Source: Cellvibrionaceae bacterium (lineage in GTDB: Bacteria > Pseudomonadota > Gammaproteobacteria > Pseudomonadales > Cellvibrionaceae). From it: DNA of 5,307 bases. The stretch is taken from assembly GCA_030597965.1 (NCBI GenBank), contig JAUVQU010000167.1:1-5307 (forward strand). The letters run 5' to 3'. Position 1 is the first letter of the stretch. Each line of letters starts with the position of its first letter. Position numbers and translations under genes: made by a program. The notes beneath the pieces were generated by a model. It was not told where the DNA came from. It made no database searches and saw nothing but the letters and a program-made list of their open reading frames with translations. Positions 1 through 5,307 of this stretch are shown in pieces.

Positions 1-75
1 AACCACAGATAATTTAAAGCCTAGCGTGTAATCGCGCTGTGTGCGCTTTTGATGGGTAAGTTTAGTGGGTTCCAT
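1..75 (-). CDS. IS3-family transposase OrfA, N-terminal fragment (runs off left edge)
   Basis: Twenty-five codons are visible from an ATG at 75, reading MEPTKLTHQKRTQRDYTLGF and then KLSVV before the edge. The KRTQRDYTLxFKLxVV pattern is typical of the start of the helix-turn-helix OrfA protein of IS3-family insertion sequences, which binds the element's ends and, fused by frameshifting to the DDE integrase OrfB, moves the element. A GGAGA ribosome-binding site (82-86) sits six bases upstream and decides the start. An in-frame ATG at 118-120 is less likely because it lies across the presumed tip of the element and has no good ribosome-binding site. Only the beginning of the helix-turn-helix is in view, so whether the element is intact cannot be judged. 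Family recognition is from memory of the motif. Confidence 0.8.
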   Translation of the reverse strand, partial: MEPTKLTHQKRTQRDYTLGFKLSVV

Positions 76-103
76 AATACGTCTCCGAAGGTGTAAACGT
101 ATT
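76..103 (-). repeat. Inverted repeat around the orfA ribosome-binding site
   Basis: On the minus strand AATACGT (103-97) pairs perfectly with ACGTATT (82-76), with a 14-base loop. The 3' arm ends directly at the ATG and the loop holds the GGAG core. Several insertion sequences have hairpins that limit translation from transcripts entering from outside. A similar role here is possible, but a 7-bp stem with a 14-base loop is weak and may be chance. Confidence 0.4.
82..86 (-). promoter_or_regulatory. Ribosome-binding site of orfA
   Basis: GGAGA on the minus strand, six bases before the ATG at 75. It fixes the transposase start. It lies at the edge of and inside the loop of a small inverted repeat (arms 76-82 and 97-103), so its access could depend on RNA folding. 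Confidence 0.65.
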
Positions 104-122
104 TCAGGACGGGACATAATAA

Positions 123-155
123 CGAAAAAGGCCGCTCAATGAGCGGCCTTTTTCG
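123..155 (-). terminator. Rho-independent terminator of the oxidoreductase operon
   Basis: A perfect 15-bp inverted repeat (123-137 with 141-155) has a three-base loop. The GC-rich core GGCCGCTC is flanked by A5 on one side and T5 on the other, so it can end transcription on either strand. It lies 15 bases beyond the beta-subunit stop codon, which makes it the operon's terminator. It should also block read-through into the adjacent insertion sequence, and transcription coming from the left on the plus strand. Confidence 0.92.
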
Positions 156-170
156 TGTAGCAATGAAAGT

Positions 171-1223
171 CTATCGCAGGCTTTCATTAATGCTTTGCAG
201 CGTTTTATTGCCGGGGCACAGCTCTTCTTTCGTTAAGCTATTGAGTGGCTTGCTGTTGGTGTTGATGACATCGTGTAAATCCACAGGGTCAGTATCAACG
301 TAAAGCAGGCCTGTCAGTATCTCATCACGTTCCTGGTGATCCTTCATGGCGCGCATGGCCGTACGTGGGTTGTGGATGTCAAAGCCGTCAATAGGTTTAT
401 GCAGATGAATGACCGAGCCATCGTGCAGTGTCACTTCTTGCGTTGTGCCTGCATCATACTGGGTGGTGATCTCCTGCTGCATGGGCACGAAGTCAATATT
501 CGAAGTCGCCTCTTGGTGTTCACGAACAAAATCGTAGCTCTTTTTGGAGCCTGGATTATTGTTAAAGGTTACACAGGGGGAAATCACATCAATAAAGGCA
601 AAACCACGATGAGACATCGCGGCCTTTATCAATGGTACTAATTGATCTTTATCACCAGAGAAGCTGCGAGCCACAAAGGTGGCACCAAGTTGCATTGATA
701 GGTTGCAGAGATCAATCGGTGAGAACTTATTGGCGTTACCGGATTTACTGATGGAACCTAAATCGGTAGTCGCAGAGTTTTGGCCTTTGGTTAAGCCGTA
801 GCAGCCGTTGTTTTCAACGATATACAGCATGTTGAGGTTGCGGCGAACTACGTGGGCAAACTGACCTAAACCAATAGAGGCGGAATCGCCGTCACCTGAA
901 ACACCAATGTAGGTGAGGTCACGGTTGGCCATATTGGCACCAGTGGTAACCGATGGCATACGGCCGTGTACGGTGTTGAATCCGTGTGAGTTACCTAGAA
1001 AATAAGTGGGTGTTTTCGATGAGCAGCCAATACCCGATAGCTTGGCGACCTTGTGTGGCTCAATAGAGTTCTCAAAGCACGCGGTAATGATGGCGTTACT
1101 AATGGAGTCGTGACCACAGCCTGCACAGAGTGTGGACAATGCGCCTTCATATTCTCTGCGGCTTAGCCCCAGGTTGTTGGTCGGAGCTAGAGGGTGGCGG
1201 AAGTTTGGTTTTTGATAAGTCAT
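171..1223 (-). CDS. korB: 2-oxoacid:acceptor oxidoreductase, beta subunit (2-oxoglutarate type, KorB-like)
   Basis: This is the thiamine-diphosphate-binding half of a 2-oxoacid:ferredoxin oxidoreductase, which converts a 2-oxoacid plus CoA to acyl-CoA, CO2 and two low-potential electrons in the cytoplasm. The 350 residues are a normal length for the Kor type. CAGCGH (33-38), GIGCSS (Cys67) and SPCVTFN (Cys217) supply the four cysteines (33, 36, 67, 217) expected to hold the single [4Fe-4S] cluster. GDGDS (110-114) through VENNGCYGLTKGQ (136-148) is the Mg/thiamine-diphosphate motif. The C-terminal stretch after about 240 is less conserved. The ATG lies one base after the alpha-subunit stop (TAA-A-ATG), with GAGG nine bases upstream, so translation is probably coupled. 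The stop is a TAG followed closely by the terminator. Substrate preference is inferred from family resemblance; pyruvate or another 2-oxoacid is not excluded. Confidence 0.93.
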   Translation of the reverse strand: MTYQKPNFRHPLAPTNNLGLSRREYEGALSTLCAGCGHDSISNAIITACFENSIEPHKVAKLSGIGCSSKTPTYFLGNSHGFNTVHGRMPSVTTGANMANRDLTYIGVSGDGDSASIGLGQFAHVVRRNLNMLYIVENNGCYGLTKGQNSATTDLGSISKSGNANKFSPIDLCNLSMQLGATFVARSFSGDKDQLVPLIKAAMSHRGFAFIDVISPCVTFNNNPGSKKSYDFVREHQEATSNIDFVPMQQEITTQYDAGTTQEVTLHDGSVIHLHKPIDGFDIHNPRTAMRAMKDHQERDEILTGLLYVDTDPVDLHDVINTNSKPLNSLTKEELCPGNKTLQSINESLR

Positions 1224-1224
1224 T

Positions 1225-3102
1225 TTAGCAGGCCTCTTTCTCGGTCAGTTGCTCGAGAATATTTTCACAGATGCAAGCGGCGGTGATTGGGGAGCCATCG
1301 TAGTTAAGCACTTTAGGCAGCTGCTTAGGCGATACTTCCAGTTCATTGATTAGCATACTGCGCAATTGTGCATCGCGGTTTTGTTCTACCACAAAAACTG
1401 TGTCGTGTTTTTCAATGAAATCTTCGACATCTTTGTTGAAAGGGAAGGCGCGAACACGAAGGCCATCAAGGTTGATGCCTTTTTCTTTTAGTAGATCAAT
1501 CGCTTCTTCGGTCGCTGCTGCACTGGTGCCGTAGTAAATTACACCGCGTTTACTGGCACGTTTGCCGGCAAGCTTTTGCTCTGGCTTAGGTACGTATTCT
1601 TTTGCGGTTTCAAACTTTCGAATCAGACGTTCCATGTTGGCGACGTATTCGGCGCCGTCTTCGGTATAAACCGCGTAGGGGTCACGCGATGAGCCACGGG
1701 TAAAGAACGAGCCTTTGTCTGGATGTGCGCCAGGGAAGGTGCGATAGCAAATACCATCATTGTCTACGTCCAGGTAGCGCCCGAATTTTTTGCCATTGGC
1801 GGAGAGTTCATCCAATTGCTCGGCAGAGAGGACTTTGCCTCGATCATAGGCGCGATCATCGTCCCATTCGAATGGCTCGCTCATGTGGTCATTCATACCC
1901 AGGTCGAGGTCGGACATGACCATGACTGGGGTTTGCAAACGCTCGGCCAAGTCAAATGCATCGGCGGTCATGTCGAAACATTCTTTCGGGGTGCTAGGGA
2001 ACAGCAATACGTGCTTGGTGTCGCCGTGAGAGGAATAGGCCGCTGCAGTAATATCAGACTGTTGTGTGCGAGTTGGCATGCCCGTTGATGGGCCTGCGCG
2101 TTGTACATCAACTAATACCACAGGAATCTCGGCGAAGTAAGCCAGGCCCAGAAATTCACCCATGAGTGAAACGCCGGGGCCACTGGTGGCGGTAAAAGAA
2201 CGAGCGCCGTTCCAGGCGCCGCCAATGACGATGCCAATAGCGGCGATTTCATCTTCCGCCTGTACGGTGGCGTAATTAATCGCACCTGTACCCGGATCAA
2301 TTCGCAGACGTTTAGCGTATTTTTCAAAGGCTTCAATAACCGAGGTTGAAGGGGTGATTGGGTACCAGCCAACCACGGTTGCGCCGCCATATACGGCACC
2401 TAAGCCCGAAGCACTATTACCGTCGATTAGGATTTTATCGCCAACTAAATCACGCTTCTCAATACGAATTGAAAGAGGGCAGCTGAAGTTCTTATTGGCG
2501 TATTGATAGCCCAGTTCAAGGGCATGAATATTGGGGGCGATAAGCTTTTCTTTGCCTTTAAACTGATCTGAAACCAGGCCGGTCAGTACAGTAAAGTCAA
2601 TATCCAGTAATGCGGCAAGGGCGCCCACATAGATAATGTTTTTGAACAGCTGGCGCTGGCGGGCATCTTTGTACTCGCGGCGACAAATGTCTGTCAGCGG
2701 CAGACCAATATAGGTGATGTCGTTACGAACCAGGCGCAGGTCAATGGTTTTGGTTGAATCGTAAAGCAGGTAGCCGCCTGGCAGTACGCTGGCAACATCA
2801 CCGGCAAGGCTTTGCGGATTCATGGCCACCATAATGTCGATACCATCGCGACGAGCTAGGTAGCCCTTTTCGCTCACTCGTACTTCGTACCACGTAGGCA
2901 AGCCCTGAATGTTCGACGGGAAGATATTTTTGGGGCTGATTGGCAAGCCCATACGGAACACCGCTTTAGCAAACATGTTGTTTGCTGAGGCGGAGCCGGT
3001 GCCATTAATGTTGGCAAACTTAACAACAAATTCGTTAATGCCAGAAATGCTTGCCGAGTTGCGCTCGGAACTTGTGTTGTTAACTTTAATTACTTTTGAC
3101 AT
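1225..3102 (-). CDS. korA: 2-oxoacid:acceptor oxidoreductase, fused gamma-alpha subunit (KorA-like)
   Basis: Partner of the beta subunit. A gamma domain (about 25-210, with NINGTGSASANNMFAKA near 31-47) is fused in front of the alpha pyrimidine-binding domain (about 222-410) and a transketolase C-terminal-like domain (about 515-620). Key motifs are YPITPST (247-253), the acidic AEDE (282-285), TSGPGVSLMGE (306-316) and RAGPSTGMPTRTQQSD (335-350). The last is characteristic of the 2-oxoglutarate/2-oxoacid class, where the arginine region contacts substrate. It has no ferredoxin domain of its own, in keeping with a two-subunit Kor enzyme whose only cluster is in beta. The ATG at 3102 overlaps the end of the flavoprotein gene by 13 bases and is preceded by AGGTGA (3106-3111), which supports this start. 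The length of 625 residues fits the fused family. About 20 extra residues precede the gamma domain; they are polar and of unknown role. Confidence 0.93.
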   Translation of the reverse strand: MSKVIKVNNTSSERNSASISGINEFVVKFANINGTGSASANNMFAKAVFRMGLPISPKNIFPSNIQGLPTWYEVRVSEKGYLARRDGIDIMVAMNPQSLAGDVASVLPGGYLLYDSTKTIDLRLVRNDITYIGLPLTDICRREYKDARQRQLFKNIIYVGALAALLDIDFTVLTGLVSDQFKGKEKLIAPNIHALELGYQYANKNFSCPLSIRIEKRDLVGDKILIDGNSASGLGAVYGGATVVGWYPITPSTSVIEAFEKYAKRLRIDPGTGAINYATVQAEDEIAAIGIVIGGAWNGARSFTATSGPGVSLMGEFLGLAYFAEIPVVLVDVQRAGPSTGMPTRTQQSDITAAAYSSHGDTKHVLLFPSTPKECFDMTADAFDLAERLQTPVMVMSDLDLGMNDHMSEPFEWDDDRAYDRGKVLSAEQLDELSANGKKFGRYLDVDNDGICYRTFPGAHPDKGSFFTRGSSRDPYAVYTEDGAEYVANMERLIRKFETAKEYVPKPEQKLAGKRASKRGVIYYGTSAAATEEAIDLLKEKGINLDGLRVRAFPFNKDVEDFIEKHDTVFVVEQNRDAQLRSMLINELEVSPKQLPKVLNYDGSPITAACICENILEQLTEKEAC

Positions 3103-4886
3103 GAGTCACCTGCTTGAGCTTCTGTGTATAGCAACTTTTGCATGTCCCAAGCGGCCGTGGGGCAGCGCTCTGCACAAAGTCCGCAGTGTACACAGACGTT
3201 TTCATCTTTCACCATTACGCGACCGGTATCGGGTAGTGAGCCGGAAACATAAATAGGCTGTTCGTTATTTGCTGCTGGGCCAGTAAGGCGTTGACGAAGA
3301 TCGCCCACATCATCAACACTTGGATCGTAGTGTGTCATGGTGAGACAGTCGGTAGGGCATATATCAATACAGGCATCACACTCGATACACTTAGATGCGT
3401 TAAAGACTGTTTGCGCGTCACAGCTGAAGCAGCGATGTGCTTCTTGCAGGGCTAAATTGGCATCGAAGCCGAGTTCAACTTCCACACTTAAATCGGCCAG
3501 TGCCTTATCTGTGGCGATGAGGGGTACTGCGTAGCGTTCATCATCGACAACGTTGTTTTGGTAGCTCCACTCATGGATGCCCATTTTCTGGCTAACCAGT
3601 GTCCAGTTAGGGCCGGGGCGGCTAGAGAGTCGTTTGCCATTGCAAAACAGATCAATTGAAATCGCCGCCTGGTGGGCCTGAGCCACAGCCGTGATAATAT
3701 TTTCCGGCCCCCATGCCGCATCGCCGGCGACAAATACTTTTTTGTGACTGGTGCGATAGGTGATCTTGTCGACTTCGGGCATATCCCAGTCGTTAAATTC
3801 AATACCTATATCGCGCTCAATCCAGGGGAAACTGTTTTCTTGGCCTACGGCAACAATGACATCAGTGCATTCGATAATGACGTTGTCTTCGCCGGTAGGA
3901 ATTAAGCTTCGCTTACCTTTGGCGTCATACTCGGCGCGCACTAATTGGAATTCGATGGCGTTTAATTTACCGTCTTCACAGTGGAATTGAACCGGCACGT
4001 GATTATCCAGAACTGGAATACCTTCGTGTTGGGCATCTTCAATTTCCCAGGGTGAAGCTTTCATTTCTGCGAAGGGACTGCGGACAGTCACCGTTACTTC
4101 TTTGCCGCCTAAGCGACGAGCGGTACGACAACAGTCCATCGCGGTGTTACCACCACCTAAAATAACGACTTTCTCACCAATGCTGTTGGTGTGTTTGAAT
4201 GATACGTTGGCTAACCACTCGACGCCGATATGAATGTGGTCCTCTGCATCGTAACGGCCGGGGATTTCCAGATTGCGGCCGCGTGGTGCGCCGGTGCCGA
4301 TAAACACCGCGTCAAATTTTTCATCAAGTATGGATTTAAGACTGGTGACTTCTTCGCCAAAGCGGGTATCTACGCCCATGTCCAAGATGTAACCCACTTC
4401 TTCATCGATCACTGTATCGGGAAGGCGGAAACTTGGGATTTGGCTGCGGATCATACCGCCGCCTTTTTGCTGTTCATCTATCACAGTAATTTCGTAACCC
4501 AGAGGCATAAGATCACGGGCTACTGTCAGCGAGGCGGGGCCGGCACCGATCAGTGCAATACGCTTACCGTTTTTCTCTTCTGGTATCTTGGGAAGGCGCG
4601 ATTGAATATCATCTTTAAAATCTGATGCAACACGCTTCAAACGGCAAATCGCGACAGGCTCTTCTTGCAGGCGACCGCGACGACACGCGGGTTCACAGGG
4701 ACGGTCACAGACACGACCCAGCACACCAGGGAATACGTTGGATTCCCAGTTAAGCATATAAGAGTCGGTGTAGCGGCCTTCGGCAATAAGGCGAATGTAT
4801 TCTGGAACGGGGGTGTGCGCAGGGCACGCATACTGGCAGTCCACTACCTCATGGTAGTGTTGAACCATAGTATCTGGAGTTGTCAT
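3090..4886 (-). CDS. GltD-like FAD/NAD(P)H oxidoreductase with C-terminal 2[4Fe-4S] ferredoxin domain (KorC-like)
   Basis: Likely moves electrons between the 2-oxoacid oxidoreductase encoded downstream and NAD(P). Order of parts in 598 residues: a GltD/dihydropyrimidine-dehydrogenase-type N-terminal Fe-S region with Cys17, Cys21, Cys60, Cys64 and Cys68 (CDRPCEPACRR); FAD Rossmann motif GAGPASL (114-120); NAD(P) Rossmann motif GGGNTAMDC (244-252) followed by arginines (RTARR) that suit NADPH; the FAD-closing GDAAWGPENIITA (388-400); a CFSC pair (486, 489); then two ferredoxin motifs, CIECDACIDIC (500-510) and CVHCGLCAERC (565-575). The ATG at 4886 has AGAAGG five bases upstream and is preferred to Met7. 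It is the first gene of the operon and overlaps the alpha gene. It lacks a GltB partner, so it is probably not glutamate synthase. The KorC comparison and direction of electron flow are inferred. Confidence 0.9.
   Translation of the reverse strand: MTTPDTMVQHYHEVVDCQYACPAHTPVPEYIRLIAEGRYTDSYMLNWESNVFPGVLGRVCDRPCEPACRRGRLQEEPVAICRLKRVASDFKDDIQSRLPKIPEEKNGKRIALIGAGPASLTVARDLMPLGYEITVIDEQQKGGGMIRSQIPSFRLPDTVIDEEVGYILDMGVDTRFGEEVTSLKSILDEKFDAVFIGTGAPRGRNLEIPGRYDAEDHIHIGVEWLANVSFKHTNSIGEKVVILGGGNTAMDCCRTARRLGGKEVTVTVRSPFAEMKASPWEIEDAQHEGIPVLDNHVPVQFHCEDGKLNAIEFQLVRAEYDAKGKRSLIPTGEDNVIIECTDVIVAVGQENSFPWIERDIGIEFNDWDMPEVDKITYRTSHKKVFVAGDAAWGPENIITAVAQAHQAAISIDLFCNGKRLSSRPGPNWTLVSQKMGIHEWSYQNNVVDDERYAVPLIATDKALADLSVEVELGFDANLALQEAHRCFSCDAQTVFNASKCIECDACIDICPTDCLTMTHYDPSVDDVGDLRQRLTGPAANNEQPIYVSGSLPDTGRVMVKDENVCVHCGLCAERCPTAAWDMQKLLYTEAQAGDSCQK
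3106..3111 (-). promoter_or_regulatory. Ribosome-binding site of the alpha-subunit gene, inside the flavoprotein gene
   Basis: AGGTGA on the minus strand, three bases before the ATG (about six from its AGG core), lies within the last codons of the upstream flavoprotein gene. Together with the 13-base overlap it indicates translational coupling of the two genes. Confidence 0.6.
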
Positions 4887-4891
4887 TACAA

Positions 4892-4897
4892 CCTTCT
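4892..4897 (-). promoter_or_regulatory. Ribosome-binding site of the flavoprotein gene
   Basis: AGAAGG on the minus strand with a five-base spacer to the ATG at 4886. It decides between this ATG and the internal Met7 codon. Confidence 0.6.
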
Positions 4898-4945
4898 GTA
4901 GTCACAGTGAGTAGTCTGTTTTTTTGTGTAAGCGCTCAATTTTTG

Positions 4946-4982
4946 GTCAAGCTCACATGCGCGTATTAGATCGCAGCTTGAC
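4946..4982. repeat. Inverted repeat GTCAAGCT-N21-AGCTTGAC next to the candidate promoter
   Basis: Perfect 8-bp arms at 4946-4953 and 4975-4982, with short extra complementarity (GCGC/TGCG-type) inside. The arm at 4975-4982 begins two bases past the TATAAT and covers the predicted start site. It could be a regulator-binding dyad or a hairpin in the 5' leader. No known operator consensus was recognised. Confidence 0.45.
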
Positions 4983-4984
4983 GC

Positions 4985-4990
4985 ATTATA
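4985..4990 (-). promoter_or_regulatory. Candidate sigma-70 -10 box for the oxidoreductase operon
   Basis: A perfect TATAAT on the minus strand, about 95 bases before the flavoprotein ATG. It would place the transcript start near 4978 and give a leader of about 90 bases. No good -35 hexamer is visible at 16-18 bases upstream (that area reads CCAAAA-like), so an activator may be needed or the box may be chance in AT-rich DNA. An alternative TTGACC (4950-4945) has only a poor -10 (ACAAAA). Confidence 0.4.
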
Positions 4991-5016
4991 CAATCAAGTC
5001 CGCACTTTTTTGGCAC

Positions 5017-5059
5017 TAAAATATCCTAATGGATCATTTTGATTCATAAGGATATTTTA
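5017..5059. repeat. 43-base near-perfect AT-rich inverted repeat downstream of the CDGSH gene
   Basis: The arms 5017-5036 and 5040-5059 match at 18 of 20 positions around a TTT loop (5037-5039). The outer 11 bp (TAAAATATCCT / AGGATATTTTA) are perfect, 5028/5048 is A against A, and 5032/5044 is G against T on the plus strand. It starts 18 bases after the CDGSH stop codon, so it may act as that gene's terminator. The minus-strand RNA has only a short ATATTTTA tail and then GTGCC, so it lacks a proper U-tract. It could instead be a processing/stability hairpin or a binding site upstream of the operon promoter. Confidence 0.6.
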
Positions 5060-5077
5060 AGAATTTAGACCTTAGTC

Positions 5078-5307
5078 TTAATTCTTGTGGCTGCCATCAC
5101 AGAGTGGTGGGTTTTTAGTGGCTTTACAGGCGCAGAAGAATACTTTTTTTGACTCTTCAGCGGTGTATTTTACAGGTGTGAAACTGGAACCCTTATGGGT
5201 ACCATCGCAGAAGGGTTGGTTGGTACTTTGGCCGCAACTGCACCAGAAGTAAGTCTCGCCTTCTTTCACGTCTACACCAATGGGTGAGTCTGCTGCTCTG
5301 ACGGGTA
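5078..5307 (-). CDS. Dual-CDGSH iron-sulfur protein, C-terminal part (start beyond right edge)
   Basis: A small protein binding two redox-active, pH-labile [2Fe-2S] clusters, each held by three cysteines and one histidine. Motif one, CSCGQSTNQPFCDGTH, and motif two, CACKATKNPPLCDGSH, both match CxCx2(S/T)x3PxCDG(S/A/T)H exactly. Two motifs in one chain resemble the CISD3/Miner2 and bacterial MitoNEET-like class, about 75-85 residues long. The frame stays open to the window edge, reading PVRAADSPIGVD before the GTG at 5269; that stretch resembles the usual N-terminus of the family, so the GTG is internal and the true start lies to the right. About 75 residues are visible, so only a few are missing. 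The exact role is unknown; family members are linked to Fe-S or electron transfer. It points the same way as the operon but is separated from it by 191 bases and a hairpin, so it is probably a separate unit. Confidence 0.9.
   Translation of the reverse strand, partial: PVRAADSPIGVDVKEGETYFWCSCGQSTNQPFCDGTHKGSSFTPVKYTAEESKKVFFCACKATKNPPLCDGSHKN

Larger units (their letters stand above)
1..116 (-). mobile_element. Left end of an IS3-family insertion sequence (partial)
   Basis: The orfA start at 75 has only about 40 bases between its ATG and a 5'-TG tip read on the minus strand at 116 (TGTCCCGTCCTG...). IS3-family elements usually begin 5'-TG within a terminal inverted repeat a few tens of bases before orfA, so I place the element's left end near 116. 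The matching right end and target duplication are outside the window, so the exact boundary is inferred. The element is oriented like the neighbouring operon and starts about seven bases past its terminator. Confidence 0.6.

Noticed and set aside
2..31. Possible 3' end of a plus-strand gene (TTDNLKPSV then TAA) before the terminator
   Set aside because: The opposite strand reads as a recognisable IS3-type OrfA N-terminus with a good ribosome-binding site; nine residues on the plus strand give no support.
336..641. Plus-strand open frame of 101 codons inside the beta-subunit gene
   Set aside because: Antisense shadow of a strongly conserved coding region; no ribosome-binding site or recognisable domain.
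1723..2088. Plus-strand open frames inside the alpha-subunit gene
   Set aside because: Antisense to conserved alpha-subunit sequence; the translations resemble no known protein.
2112..2399. Minus-strand open frame of 95 codons in another frame of the alpha gene
   Set aside because: Out-of-frame shadow of the YPITPST-to-SGPG region, which is clearly coding in the main frame.
3488..3802. Minus-strand open frame of 104 codons in another frame of the flavoprotein gene
   Set aside because: Shadow of the FAD-closing region (GDAAWGPENI) in the main frame.
4230..4625. Plus-strand open frame of 131 codons inside the flavoprotein gene
   Set aside because: Antisense to the FAD/NAD(P) domains; no independent evidence for coding.
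3090..4886. Calling the flavoprotein a glutamate synthase small subunit (GltD)
   Set aside because: It carries an extra two-cluster ferredoxin domain and is in an operon with a 2-oxoacid oxidoreductase; no GltB is nearby.
5017..5059. Fur, FNR or IscR site in the palindrome
   Set aside because: The arms do not match the consensus of these regulators well enough (for example no TTGAT-N4-ATCAA).
5267..5269. GTG as the start of the CDGSH protein
   Set aside because: The frame continues upstream to the window edge with a plausible family N-terminus (PVRAADSPIGVD), so the GTG is an internal valine.

Overview
The window looks like chromosomal DNA of a gammaproteobacterium, probably a marine or aerobic heterotroph. 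This rests on the gene set, the moderate base composition and the protein style; no rRNA or other taxonomic marker is present, so it is an inference. Every supported gene is on the minus strand, so transcription runs from the right edge to the left.

Layout in the direction of transcription. (1) At the right edge is the C-terminal part of a small iron-sulfur protein with two CDGSH motifs; its start lies beyond base 5307. (2) A gap of about 190 bases (4887-5077) holds a 43-base near-perfect inverted repeat, a TATAAT -10 candidate and a second inverted repeat close to the predicted transcription start. (3) A tight three-gene operon follows (4886 to 171): a GltD-like FAD/NAD(P)H oxidoreductase carrying a C-terminal ferredoxin domain, a gamma-alpha fused 2-oxoacid:acceptor oxidoreductase subunit, and the thiamine-diphosphate/[4Fe-4S] beta subunit. 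The genes overlap by 13 bases or are separated by 1 base. (4) A perfect 15-bp-stem terminator (123-155) closes the operon. (5) Seven bases beyond it a mobile element appears to begin: the first 25 codons of an IS3-family OrfA transposase, read leftward off the edge of the window.

How the genes work together. The beta and alpha subunits form the catalytic core that oxidatively decarboxylates a 2-oxoacid (most likely 2-oxoglutarate, Kor type) with CoA. Electrons leave through the beta-subunit [4Fe-4S] cluster. The flavoprotein has the cysteines for two ferredoxin clusters at its C-terminus, an FAD site and an NAD(P) site, so it can plausibly carry these electrons to NAD(P)+ or run in reverse. 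The set would then be a self-contained 2-oxoacid:NAD(P)+ oxidoreductase that needs no separate ferredoxin. This resembles the KorABC arrangement known from denitrifying aromatic degraders. No glutamate synthase large subunit is present, so a 'glutamate synthase' label for the flavoprotein would mislead. I see no CRISPR array, tRNA, rRNA or clearly new defence-type system. The main points of interest are the electron-transfer module, the IS insertion against the operon terminator, and the unexplained inverted repeats in the intergenic region.
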